DNA of 64,000 nucleotides from Bolinopsis microptera (taxonomy: Eukaryota; Ctenophora; Tentaculata; Lobata; Bolinopsidae). The translations under genes were made by a program, and so were the position numbers. Positions within the stretch are counted from its first letter, which is position 1. Each line of letters opens with the position of its first letter. Of this stretch, positions 9,196 through 20,474 are shown piece after piece. The stretch is from assembly GCF_026151205.1 (NCBI RefSeq), contig NC_087078.1, positions 18,555,118 to 18,619,117 of the forward strand, written 5' to 3'. The notes beneath the pieces are model-generated. The model ran no database searches. It saw only the letters and a list, made by a program, of their open reading frames with translations, and was not told the DNA's origin.

Positions 9196-11266
9196 GGGGG
9201 GGGGTGTCACGTCCGTCTATGTCCGCTTGTCTCATAGAATCCAAAAAGGACAGGACATAGGCGGACATAGGCGGACATAGACGGACATAGGCGGACATAG
9301 GCAGACATAGGCGGACATAGGCGGGCATAGGCGGACATTAATGGACACCTAAATTGCTAAATAAAATGTTCAATTTTTGCTGTTATAGGGGGATCATTTT
9401 TTTTGTCCGTTCGGTACCCTATATTTTCAAAACGGACAAAAAATAGAGCGGACAAAAACGGACAAAAAAGGACAAATACGGACAAAAATGGAAATAACAT
9501 TTAGATGCTTCCTCCTCCTACTCTTCCTCCTCCTCCCCCTGGGTCTTCCTGATCTTCCTCAGTCCTCTTCCTCCTCCCCTCCTCAGTCCTCCTCCTACTC
9601 CTCCTCGTCCTCAGTCCTCCTCATCAGTCCTCAACAGTCCTCCTCCTCCCCAGTCCTCCTCCTCCTCCTCCTGAGTCCTCCTCCTGGGTCCTCCTCCTGG
9701 GTCCTCCTCCTCCTCTTCATCCTCCTCCTCTTCCTCTCAGTCCTCAGTCCCCCTCCTCCTCCTATTCAGTCCTCCTCCTCCTCCTCCTCCTCCTTCTCAG
9801 TCCTCCTCAGTCCTCCTCCTCCTCCTCCTCCTCTTCCCTCTCAGTCATCCTCCTCAGCCATCCTCCTCAGTCCTCCTCAGTCCTCCTCCTCAGTCCTCCT
9901 CCTCCTGGGTCCTCCTCCTCCTCTTCATCCTCCTCCTCTTCCTCCTCGGTCCTCAGTCCTCCTCCTCCTGGGTCCTCCTCCTCATCCTTCTCATCAGTCC
10001 TCCTCCTCCCCAGTCCTCTCCCAGTCCCCCTCCTTCTCCTCCTCCTATTCAGTCCTCCTCCTCCTCCTCCTCCTTCTCAGTCCTCCTGAGTCCTCCTCCT
10101 CCTCCTGAGTCCTCCTCCTCCTCCTGAGTCCTCCTCCTCCTCCTCCTCCTCTTCCCTCTCAGTCATCCTCCTCAGCCATCCTCCTCAGTCCTCCTCCTCC
10201 TGGGTCCTCCTCCTCCTCTTCATCCTCCTCCTCTTCCTCCTCGGTCCTCAGTCCTCCTCCTCCTGAGTCCTCCTCATCCTTCTCATCAGTCCTCCTCCTC
10301 CCCAGTCCTCTCCCAGTCTCCCTCCTTCTCCTCCTCCTATTCAGTCCTCCTCCTCCTCCTCCTCAGTTCTCCTCAGTCCTCCTTCTCATTTCTCCTAAGT
10401 CCTCCTCCTGAGTCCTCATCCTGAGTCCTCCTCCTCTTCCTTCTGAGTCCTCCTCCTGAGTCCTCCTCCTCCTCCCTCTCAGTCATCCTCCTCAGTCATC
10501 CTCCTCAGCCATCCTCCCCAGCCATCCTCCTCAGCCATCCTCCTCAGTACTCCTCAGTCCTCCTCCTTCTCAGTCATCGTCAGTCCTCCTCCTCAGTCCT
10601 CCTCAGTCCTCCTCCTCCTCCTGGGTCCTCCTCCTCCTCCTCCTCCTCCTGGGTCCTCCTGGGTCTTCCTGATCCTCCTCCTCCTGGGGCCTTTTCCTGG
10701 GTCCTCCTCCTGGGTCCTCCTCCTCCTGGGTCATCCTCCTCCTGGGTCCTCCTTCTCCTCCGCAGTCCTTCTCCTTCTCCTCCTCCTCCTCAGTCCTCCT
10801 CCTGAGTCCTCCTCCTCCTGAGTCATCCTCCTCAGTTCTCCTCCTCCTCCTCCTAGGTCCTCCTTCTGGGTCCTCCTCCTCCTCCTCCTCCTGGGTCTTC
10901 CTGATCCTTCTCCTCCCTCTCAGTCATCCTCCTCAGTCATCCTCCTCAGTCATCCTCCTCAGCCATCCTCCTCAGCCATCCTTCTCAGCCATCCTCCTCA
11001 GTACTCTTCAGTACTCTTCAGTCCTCAAAATGTTTGTCCGCTAATGTCCACCAATGGCCATCCAAGTCCGCCAATGTCCGTCCGGGTCCGCCAATGTCCG
11101 TCCGAGTCCGCCAATGTCCGTCCGAGTTCGCCAATGTCCGTCCGAGTCCGCCAATGTCCGTCCGTGTCCGCCAATGTCCCAAAAAACACGTCCGTTGTCT
11201 CATAGAATCCAAAAAGGACAGGACATAGGCGGACATAGACGGACATGACACCCCCCCCCCCCCCCC
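9196..11266. mobile_element. 2.07-kb TIR element filled with CCT-rich minisatellite
   Basis: The left end is a G run then TGTCACGTCCGTCTATGTCC. The right end is the inverse (ggacatagacggacatgaca then a C run), with TATAAT on both outsides (9190-9195 and 11,267-11,272). Just inside each end the phrase ttgtctcatagaatccaaaa is present in the same orientation. Next come arrays of ggcggacata (left) and gtccgccaat (right). The centre, 9505-11,025, is an almost pure pyrimidine minisatellite of cctcct/cagtcctcctcctgggt units. The Ser/Pro/Leu 'ORFs' over it are translations of the repeat. No transposase is present. Confidence 0.75.
9505..11025. repeat. 1.5-kb polypyrimidine minisatellite (CCTCCT/CAGTCCTCC)
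   Basis: The plus strand is overwhelmingly C and T, interrupted by short cag, gag and ggg words, with higher-order repetition of units of about 300 bp. The minus strand is correspondingly (GGA)n-rich. Such tracts can form triplexes (H-DNA) or GGA-type quadruplexes in vitro. The apparent 206-codon frame here is low-complexity and not a gene. Confidence 0.9.
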
Positions 11267-11289
11267 TATAATTGATTTAAATTTTTTTT

Positions 11290-11815
11290 TGAGCACCAAA
11301 AGGTTAGATAATTTAAATTTAACCCTTATGCTCAGCTGTAAATGATACTTTAAAGACAGTTGAGATTGTGCATCTCGCCTTGGACGGGGGTGAAATTATC
11401 AAGAAAACAGAAGTTTTTAACTGCAAATGAGCGCATTTTGTTAGAAATATTCTAGCCAAGTGAAACTCCGGTTTAGTTGTATGTGCGAAACCTGTAAAAC
11501 AAAATACTTTATTACACAATAATAACAACTTAATTCCATATTTACCCAATTACATATAAACCACCTAATAAATAACAACTATAAATACTTACCGATTGGA
11601 CGGTAGTCTGCTACAAACGATGTTGCGCAACTGCCTGCTCCAACCGGTTACCACTGGTGACTTGCCATTGCTAGAAAAGGTAAATCTGGTTAGAATAAAG
11701 TCTATCACAGAAAAAGAAATAAAGGTGTGATCACTGATCAGACTAACACATCTGATGTGTTGAGATCATCAATTTTCCGTAAGATATGATTCAAGTCCTG
11801 GATAGCAAACTGCAG
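11290..11815. other. gcaccaaaaggtta repeat (copy 2), then unassigned sequence
   Basis: From 11,290 to about 11,400 the sequence matches the repeat at 4374-4495 (shared caaaaggtta, aacccttatgctc, tcgccttggacgg). From 11,430 to 11,815 I see no gene. Confidence 0.5.
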
Positions 11816-11819
11816 TTAT

Positions 11820-12295
11820 ACCTTTGTGAGCTCATATGATGTAAGGGCTGACAAGTTCTTAATTGCAGATGTGCATCCAGTGCTTATCATATTTTTAGGG
11901 TTGACATAGTTGTTGCCAGGTTTACTGTGTTCATCTAGTGTTATCCATCCATCAAGTTGGTATTCTTCAACCAGTTCCTAATAGCAGTCTTTGGCTTTTC
12001 TTGTGCTTCTTCATTAGGGATGACTTCGAATATTTCAGAATCGTCTGTGTGTTTTCTCACTCGATTAACATAGTCCTGCTTATCTAGAAAAAAGTATTTT
12101 GATCCTTTATCTGCCGGTCTGATAACAATGTCCTTCCATTTCTCCATGTCTTCGAAAGCTTTTCTTGATTCTTGAAGGGATTGATTCTTGAAGGGAGGTT
12201 GTCTGGAAGTTTTGAAGTTGTGCCGCCATTGGTTTGGAGTAAATCTTTTGTGATCCTTTCGATGTATTATAGTTCTAGGCAGTGGTTGTTGACTA
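11820..12295 (-). pseudogene. Penelope-like element reverse transcriptase, N-terminal fragment
   Basis: One open minus frame of about 158 codons includes IVIRPADKGSKYFFLDKQDY, the ADKG block that opens the RT of Penelope-like elements. It continues with YVNRVRKHTDDSEIFEVIPN and LTSYELTKV-like sequence, then a stop. The upstream part (PRTIIHRKDHKRFTPNQW) is basic and linker-like. The later RT motifs with the catalytic aspartates are absent. A separate GIY-YIG fragment of this element class is at 20.5 kb. Confidence 0.65.
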
Positions 12296-12299
12296 CCTT

Positions 12300-12868
12300 T
12301 TGATTGATTTGGTGTCTCCTGAGCTCATCAACTTTTTCTCCATTTGTACAATCGCTGCTTGTTGTTGGCTCAGCTCCTTTGTTTTTTGGGGGTTGCATAA
12401 CCAATGCAATACCAAGCCCATCTCAGTTTATAAGCGAATTGGAAAATATCGAGGCTGAACTTATAGTAATTAGGTAAAGGAGGTGTTGGTGCGTAGGATT
12501 TCCTAATTAATTAATTAACTTTCTGCTGTGGATTGTACGCAGCCATCAGCAAATAGCCATCGGCAATTGGGGAGGGCGGCCGCCCCCAAGCCCCCTGAGT
12601 CCTTTGATAGAACACCCCACTCAACTGCCACCTCTGCCTCAGGGGGCATTTTTCTAAACATGGCTCAGCCCAATGCTTGAACCAGATAGACTGCATTAGA
12701 CGTTAGCCTTAAAACCCCTTACAGAAATATGGAGGTAGAGCATATATTACACAACCATCCAACCAAAATAGTTTTTCTTATTGACAGTTGTAGTGATGTT
12801 TTTTCTGCAATTAAGCTAGTGTTTACCTATTCTATCTATCACAATATAATACATTTTATCATTTAGCC
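12300..12868. other. no gene recognised
   Basis: Contains a C/G-rich patch at 12,560-12,620 and otherwise A+T-rich sequence. The 61-codon minus frame here shows no known motif. Confidence 0.5.
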
Positions 12869-13356
12869 ATGCAGAGAGGTGGTTCAAAAGGACACATTCT
12901 TGACAAGAGGTTATTGCAGAGAATCAATGAGGTAGGAAATATTCCTCTTGAGGTTTATTCAAATTATAAAGTAGGTGGAGACTAAATATTGGAAAGTTTG
13001 GGTGACAGAATCACTATATGATAAATCTCTATCTCTTGCTCACCCAATTATTGACTAATAGCATTATATTATATGCTGCACAACATTTGCAATGATAGGT
13101 CTGACCACTCATATAATTAAGTTTTTTAAGAAATTGCATGACTCCTTTTTCATTGATGTTTTTTCAACTATCTAGATTGTTTGGTGATTATGAGATAATA
13201 TACGATTGCTACTTTATATTTCAGTATGTAGATACTCAGCCAAAGCAGAAGTATATCACAACTGATGATGTCTTTGCGTATTTGCAGTTTAAATTTCCCG
13301 AATATCAACGTAAAAAGAAGAAAGCCCTGCAGGATTCTGTCCAAAAGTATCTCCAG
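12869..13356 (+). CDS. NVL-like N-terminal exons (partial gene)
   Basis: Exon 1 is 12,869-12,931 (ATG, 21 codons, donor GTAGGA). Exon 2 is 13,225-13,356 after tttcag (44 codons, donor GTAAAC), phase 0 at both ends. The joined 65 residues start MQRGGSKGHILDKRLLQRIN and end in a basic helix, FPEYQRKKKKALQDSVQKYL. This resembles the N-terminal nucleolin-binding domain of nuclear VCP-like (NVL), a AAA ATPase of 60S ribosome assembly: D-K/R-L-x-Q-R-I-x-x-Y, a KYI/V segment, Y-x-R/K-R/K-K. No AAA module (Walker A/B) follows, and sequence from 13.86 kb is retrotransposon debris. Either the gene continues far away or this is a broken copy. Confidence 0.45.
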
Positions 13357-13703
13357 GTAAACTAAGCTTTGTTCTTTATTCGAAAAGTATTTTGGGGCAT
13401 TTAAGGGGGCCGGGGGGGTCTTCATCGAAATTCTCTCGAAAACGACTTTATAGTTGTTTCTGATAGAGGGGAGTGATATCTATCAGCTACTTTTGGTCCC
13501 ATGAAAAAATATTGTTCCTAGCCGAAATTATCGCCGGTCAAAGGTCAGCGCTTATGTGTAATTGTATTGCGCGAGCGATTTTCAATCGCGCGTTCTGAAA
13601 ATCGAGTCTAAAAATCTATCTTCTCCTACATTTTTTGAGCAATCACCCTCAAACTTTCAGGATATGTTCTTAGGGTCAGTTAGAATAGAACTCTACAGCC
13701 AGA

Positions 13704-13820
13704 ATTTTGAGATAGGCCTTTAAAGATTTTTAATTCGATTTTGAAAATCTTGGACCTCTAAAAATCAAGGTCTAAGATTTTCAAAATCGAATTAGAAATC
13801 TTTAAAGGCCTATCTCAAAT
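13704..13820. repeat. long near-perfect inverted repeat (about 52-bp arms)
   Basis: Left arm aattttgagataggcctt… ends at ggacct (about 13,756). The right arm starts aggtct (about 13,769) and ends in the mirror phrase aaggcctatctcaaa, with about three mismatches and a 12-nt loop. A transcript would form a long hairpin. No coding potential. Confidence 0.85.
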
Positions 13821-13859
13821 TCCGGACTTGCTTGGTCGTTGGTTTTCAGGGGGGAAGGC

Positions 13860-16050
13860 AACTTTCGGTTGAGGACGCTCTGTCACTTTAGGCCCGTGAG
13901 GTATCCTTGACTGGGGAGCTGGTTTCGCCACAGCCTCAAGCTGTTGCCGTTCGGAACTCTAGGTTTAGTGAATTTCATTCTTCTTTCCCTTGTTTCTTGC
14001 AGCTTCTGGAACTTTAATGTCAGAGCCCGAGCTATCTCTCCTGGTTAACAGCGTTTTGTGCGGTTTTATTGCGTCAGCGTGTTGGACCACGTAATTGTTC
14101 GAATTATCCCACCGAGTCTTTTGATTACTCTAGCTTGTTCCCAGTGGCATTTTGTCAGTCCATTTTGGCGAAATGGAGCTGATTTTCGGACTCTCGAGTT
14201 TCTGGGGTGTTCGTTAATTGCAACTTGCAGTTTTCTCAGATTGCAATTCCATGCTCCCTCATCCGATCGGTTTGGTTTGATTTGGTGTAGTTTAGATCGC
14301 AGAGTTCTGTTGAACGCTAACACAGCTGGTGTTTGACCAGTTGGACGAAGGGGGTGTGTTGCGGTAAAGTTACAGAAAATCGTTCACGATTCTTGCACAC
14401 GTCCTTACTGGTTACAGCATCTTTTTTCAGGGCGGATTTAAAGGACTGAACAAGTCGTCGGCAGATTCCGCTTGATTTGGGAGAATAAGTCGGGAACAGG
14501 TCACGTTGCTTGATTACCACTGCGATTTCAAGATATCCCTCAGTTTCATCCGACACGAACTGTGGTACGTTATCCGTTACCAGACAGATTGGAATTACTG
14601 TACGAGGGAAATATGGATCTAAAAGCACGTATTGTAGCACTAGATGTTGTATTGTGTTCATTGGAACAACTTCAGGCCACTTGCTGTAAGGAGGTCTACT
14701 AATAATAGCCACATGCTGCCCAGGAATGGGCCCGCAAAGTCCGCGTGTAACTCTTTGGAAAGGTGCCACTAGATATAGGCCCAGGGGTGGTCAAACGGAC
14801 TTTAGTCAAGTTCTTACCAGCCTTGGCGGCATGTCTCACACGTCCGAGCAGTATCCTCGATTTGTGGTGTCAAGACGTGGGCCAGTTAACGTAAGATCTG
14901 GCCAAGGATTTCATTACCTGTTACTCAATGTGAGTTGGCGTGCAGAATATCCATTACAGTTGCTTCTCAGTTTAGCGGGAATCACGACACGGGCTCCCCA
15001 AGTTAAACATCCATGTTCATGGCTCAACTCGTCTCTTCTAGTCCAGAAAAGCTTTGAGAGACCGTCACATTTCAGATTCTTCGGCCAAACCATTCAGAGT
15101 GTATTCCAAAACTCTGCTCAGAATCGGGTCCTTTAGGAGTTGTGTTCGCCACTAATCTGCATTGAGTAAAGTCCGCTCATAGTCAGTGCGAACATATCCA
15201 CAAACTCGTCTCTCTCCCTCACAGGGTGTGTTACCGATTTTGGCAGCCGGGATAACATATCAGCGTTAGCATGAGCTTGGTATTACGTTATTGAATGTCC
15301 ATATGGTAATTATATGGAATTAAAGCCCACCGAGTTAACCTACCGGGCAGTCATCTCTGGAATTGGCTTATCGCCAAATATAGAACCAGCGCACGATGAT
15401 CTGTCACCAAGGTAAAACTGGGGCTCATTATACAAGTAAATATGTAGGCGCTTTATGGCCCACACTATGGCCAGGGCCTCTTTGTCCACTTGAGCGTAAT
15501 CCTCTCGGCGGTGACAGGGTCCGGGGAGTTGAATCAATGGGGCGCTCATCCCATTCAGCCAAATGTGAGACAACACTGCGCCATTGCCACCGATTGAAGA
15601 TCAGTGTCAGTTTAAGAGGAAGCTGGGATTGTAAAAGGTTTCAATACACGGTTAGAAGCCAGCGATTTTTCAATATTTTAAAACGCTGTTCTTTTCGGTT
15701 ATTTGTCCACACCCAACTTTACATTTCTTAGCTCTCAGCCTGTTTCAATTGGAGCAATCACAGACGAACAAGTGCGGCAAATAGGCCTGTAATAATTCAC
15801 AGCCCCAAAAAACTAATCAGTATCGGTTCCACTTTCTAGGTTCTGGAGCCATCAGCATACTTCGACCTTGCTTTTTCACGGGTTTGATTCCCTTCAGGCA
15901 GACACCACATGACCCATATAGACAACTTCTTTTTGCATGAAAGAAAGTTTTTTTCGGTTTTACATTTAAAACCTCGCTGCTCCAACCTACTTCGCATTAT
16001 TGAGGTTGATCTGCTGGTCACTCTCATTTCGACCAGAACTAATATATCGT
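13860..16050 (-). pseudogene. Ty3/gypsy retrotransposon pol remnant
   Basis: Read on the minus strand, fragments appear in normal pol order. The RT thumb is at 16,027-15,840 (RLEQRGFKCKTEK). RNase H is at 15,576-15,340 (DYAQVDKEALAIVWAIKRLH). The integrase core is at 14,769-14,317 (YSKWPEV, then LVTDNVPQF, the D of the DDE triad). The integrase C-terminal part is at 14,323-14,066 (LAFNRTLRSKLHQIKPNRSD). Frames are broken by several shifts and stops, and some conserved residues are replaced. No LTR pair was recognised, so the copy is fragmentary and inactive. Confidence 0.8.
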
Positions 16051-16059
16051 CAATTCGTT

Positions 16060-18280
16060 CAATACGTTGAATAAGGGTACATAATACATATTACATATAA
16101 AGGTACACACTAAACATTTATCTTGGCTCTCCTTATCAAGTTGCCCACTCCCGTATGTGACCTAGTTTATAATAAACTTATTGGTAGTGTGGGTTAGGAC
16201 AACTGCCAGTCTCGGTCAGATTGTGGACAGTAGCTGAAGGGTACAGTAAAACCCCAATTACGCTCTTCCCAAAACTTTTTGAAAATATTTCTCAATTCAA
16301 TATCACTTAATTTGTCACAATACGGCTTTGAACGGGATATCAAGCTTACCAGGCCAAGATCATTGCTTCCCCTATTTACCCCTTACTAAACCCTACTAAA
16401 GTCTTTGTCAAGTAAGTACTGAGGCCCTGGACCTGTGCGGGAGGAACCATGTGACCCACCTGGGACTCATACCCCCGTTTAACATGTTATTCCATCTTAA
16501 GTATGTATACAGTTATTATCAAGGTTTCACTGTATTATAAAGGGGAAAATAGGGTAAATTGACAACAAATCATTTGTTGGACATAAATATTTGCTATTTT
16601 CTAGTGTTGGCTAGGGACAACGCCTTTTTATGAACAATGAACATAGTGACTGAACATGGCTGATGTAATGTGGTCATTTGTTAGATCATCTAACTGTTAT
16701 CGGAAGATTGTAAAATAAAAGAGATTATCTCATGTTTGCAATTCACGTGACTATTCATAACAAGCACTGAAAATGTGCCAGCAGGTGATTATACCACATT
16801 TTAAAATGATGATTCCATACTGTATTGTAATTGCTATTTTAATTATATTTTATTGTGTACCTGCGTCTCATTAGTAGTATAGGGTTTCGGACAGTTGTGA
16901 AGCTAATTTCCTAACGAAGACAATTAATACAAAATAATAATTTTATGACAAGTTACTCAGATCATTCCCGCCCTCCTATGTAATCATGAAAGACCTTAGA
17001 AATCCGGAAGAGATGTATAACATGTAGGACAAAATTTGGACATCTAGATTCTAGAACCATATCTAGACCCAACTAAAAGTATTGTAAAAAATGATGTTAG
17101 GGTCCCGATCCCGGTTGTTCACGTATTACGAAATCACTGACGATTGCACAAGTGTTATTTTAACACTACAGCTCTAGCTACTAAAACTTATTATTTAATT
17201 ACTTAATTAATTGTAAAACTGATAACGGAAGTGGGTACAAATTTGCCAAATAGTGATTAAGTAACAACTGATTACGCAATATGTGAAAGACTCCGGCCCT
17301 TATGATACGCTGCTCTCAAAAGCGGCATTGGATATCGTAAAACGGGAACCCTTAAAGTGTCCAGGCGTGAAATTTGGATCGAATCTTCTTCAGTAATCTG
17401 CAATCGCGAGTAACGACCTCAGCTCGGGATTGATGCGGATAATCGGACCGGCAATGTCGTACATAATGTCAGCCAAAATGTCCAAATTTGGAGCGTGATA
17501 AGAGCTCCGCTAAAACGGTAGTATAAAGTGCAAACTCTTGTCTACAATCTACATTAGAATAGAATAACCGGAAACATCAGAAAATTTCATACGACGAAAC
17601 GAAAATGATCAAGTGAAGTCGTCTTGAGGGTCGAACTAGAAATATTTGTATTTACCCGATCCATTTAAATAAATTTGATATCATGAATATGATGCTGTTC
17701 ATTAAAACGACGAAACGTCGAATAATTCCTTTCCTGATAAGAGCATTTAAATGTAGGTATGCACATATTCCGTTCCAAAAAGTCTAACTGGAGATGATCT
17801 AGCAAATGATAACCCGGTAACTAACCTTGTAACATCCGGGGCATTTAACATCCATGAAGTAGGAGTTGGGAGACTGAACCAATCTCTTGAGCTTGTGGGA
17901 CCTTTTCTCTTCCTCTGCGGTAGGGTGCAACAAGTCCTTTGATAAAGGCATGATTCCTATAACACTAAAAGAGGGATTCGGTTAGTATTGTCCAATATGT
18001 TACATATAATATGAAAATAGCGATAATTGCACTGCGCTCACCGTGTAGCATTGCAATACAAGTTAAGTACATCATGGACGTTTTGGGAAGTATTGGAACG
18101 TTTGTCAGCTCGCTCCACATATTTAACTGAAATGCATCAGGACTTTAATATTTGGATAACAGAACTTGCGGAAGCCTCCAGTTTTCAGCAGAAAAATTTT
18201 AAAAATCATAAATTAAGAAAGTTGGTGTTTGAGGCATACAGAGGAATGAACCAATTTGTCAAAGAAACTATCAGTATGAC
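16060..18280. other. 2.2 kb without a recognisable gene
   Basis: A+T-rich sequence. Two CGACGAAACG-type motifs near 17,595 and 17,705 resemble the ends of Penelope-like repeats but are too degenerate to assign. The 103-codon frame starting 18,027 runs into the tandem repeat and shows no known domain. Confidence 0.5.
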
Positions 18281-18283
18281 GGT

Positions 18284-18560
18284 CATTTCGATGTCATTTC
18301 GTGAAGGATGTCATTTCGTGAAGGACGTCATTTCTTGAAGGATGTCATTTCGTGAAGGATGTCATTTCGTGAAGGATGTCATTTCGTGAAAGATGTCATT
18401 TCGTGAAAGATGTCATTTCCGTGAAGGATGTCATTTTGTGAAGGATGTCATTTCGTGAAGGATGTCATTTCGTGAAAGATGTCATTTCGTGAAGGATGTC
18501 ATTTCGTGAAGGATGTCATTTCACGAAGGATGTCATTTCGTGAAGGATGTCATTCAATTT
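18284..18560. repeat. 17-bp tandem repeat (gatgtcatttcgtgaag), ~15 copies
   Basis: Units of 17 bp, mostly identical, with occasional single-base variants (gaaag, cgtga to cacga) and one insertion near 18,420. A typical minisatellite. Confidence 0.9.
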
Positions 18561-19085
18561 CGTTTCGTTTCAGTCCGTTTCATTTGTCACATGGTAGGCG
18601 CACTACTAATAGATAAAAACGTAGCGCAATATGCTGAACGACAGTTAACAAACTTAAGGAGTGAACAGTATTTCTGTATTTTATAATCTGATCGAATTGG
18701 AGTGAGAACAACCAGAACAACGATGTCATGAAAAAAATGCTGATTAATTCTTGTCTTTTTGAAAAGACGCACAGAAAACTGTGGAACCTGCACAGCACTC
18801 GCAAAAAGGAGTCTAAAGCCCGCCAAACATTAAAAATGAAAATGTGGACAAGTAAACCAACTAAAGAATGTTACGCAGATATTTCTAACCTGGGAAGACA
18901 TAGTATCAGCTAGAATTAGTACGGTTATAAAATTTATCGAGGCAACCAATAGACTACTAAAGGAGGATCTTTTCGAGGATCCCATTAACCACTAATACAA
19001 ATAGGACATCTTGCAGTTTTCTAGGCATTGACCGTCCCTGGAAGTCCCTGTCTCCCCATCGTTAACCCGTAAGGGGTTGCACCAG
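18561..19085. other. no gene recognised
   Basis: Short overlapping frames on both strands (18,587-18,913) show no family signature. Confidence 0.5.
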
Positions 19086-19089
19086 GGGC

Positions 19090-19235
19090 GGTGGTAACAG
19101 AACTTCAAGACTCTCGGAGTCTGTTGTCGATATCTATGTATAATATATTTATGGTATATAATTTGGGAGTCTCTCTCTCCAGCAGCAGGAGTTGGAGAAT
19201 GGGGACGCGTTGTGAAAGCCACCGCAAGGAAGGCT
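19090..19235. repeat. dispersed repeat shared with 52.2 kb
   Basis: The phrases acttcaagactc, gtctgttg, tttgggagtc and agcaggagttg occur in the same order and spacing at 52,208-52,315. It is probably a SINE-like or LINE 3' sequence. The stretch 19,235-19,840 that follows holds no recognised gene. Confidence 0.65.
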
Positions 19236-19837
19236 TACAGTCGACGCCGACCAATCAAAAGAAAGAAGTTACGCAGATATGAACAGAATTAATTAATTAC
19301 GATTTCATGAGTCTTGATCATCAACTGATGGAATATCCTGTAGTCAAAGAGAAGACTCAATCGTCTATGGAAGAGTACATGGTCGCTTTAGATAATTGTA
19401 CTTATTGCTTGGAGTGGTGCTCATATCTAATGAATACCTCCGAATAATATAATGATCAAAGAACTACATCTATTATGACAGCTTGACTTGAAAAAGAACT
19501 CCTCGAACTATCAAAATAGGAGTGACATCAACCTTGCATTTGATTAAGCCTTGCATCTGATTAAGATATTGCTAAGTTTGCTCCTAGTTCAGAGTAGTAT
19601 TTCGAACGCTTTGAGAAATTGGCCCAGCAGACACATTAAACGCATGAAAGCTTCTTCATGCCACACTACTTCCTACCTTGTTTTTAACTATTTTCAATCG
19701 CTAGACTTGAACTTGAGTTCGGCTTTTCATCAAGCCATGGATAGAAAAAAACCTGAACATTTTAACCTTTCCGCGTACGCCTGCAGAATAGAAATTCAAA
19801 CTTTGGTAACTTCGCATTAACCTATTTGGTAAACAAA

Positions 19838-20075
19838 AAGGAAGCGCCTTCGTTTCGAAATCCTAAGAACAGCAGTGATTTCTCTCCGGGGAGACAGAGG
19901 TGCGAGAAAGAACTTTGTTAATATAGATAGTCTCGATATGAACTTGGAGCCACAAGGCCAAGGGTAATTTTCAAATGTTTCTCACAATATTTGAGATAGG
20001 GAATACATTAGAATTTCTGAAGGGTTGTTTTTATATGGGATCATTGTGACATTGTGTGTACATTGTTTGAATAAC
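19838..20075 (+). pseudogene. 5'-truncated copy of the endonuclease-type LINE (3' end only)
   Basis: Matches 23,790-24,010 closely. It starts agcgccttcgtttcgaaatc, keeps the coding tail RTAVISLRGDRGARKN, and continues through the shared 3' untranslated region (ttggagccacaaggccaagg, gatcattgtgacatt) to ttgtttgaataa. Only about the last 240 bp of the element is present. Confidence 0.75.
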
Positions 20076-20474
20076 TTATATTTGGTGAACAAACTGATAT
20101 GAATCCGGTCTGTAAATTTGTATTTTTCTGCACAAGTATCTAAATAACAAATTCAGATTTGGAGTCAACTTCAAAAATCCCACATTTACAGCCCATGTAG
20201 CTAGAGTTATTCGTACGATAATCAGGATGCAATGGATTCGACAGCATGGGCTAGCAACGACGAGCCACACTAACACAATGAAATAGCGCAATTACTATTC
20301 TGCACATATTATTTGAGACAGAGAGTGGATAACAATCACCGAAACGTTTAATTGTTATTATTTAGAATAAGAGCTTAATCCACAAATTAGTTAATTAGAA
20401 CCAAACTTAGGGATTCGAATGTTCTATGATGATTGTTATATCTATTCACTTGTCAGAAAACAAAACCTTAAGAA

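Noticed and set aside
9488..10108. 206-codon Ser/Pro/Leu-rich frame
   Set aside because: Pure translation of the CCT-rich minisatellite inside a TIR element; no stop arises because the repeat lacks them.
17590..17725. Possible third hammerhead or Penelope terminal repeat (cgacgaaacgtcg)
   Set aside because: The CUGANGA part of the core is absent upstream (ctgttca only).
20336..20385. Possible hammerhead at the left of the Penelope fragment (caccgaaacgt)
   Set aside because: The conserved CUGANGA is not present; only a resembling stem remains.
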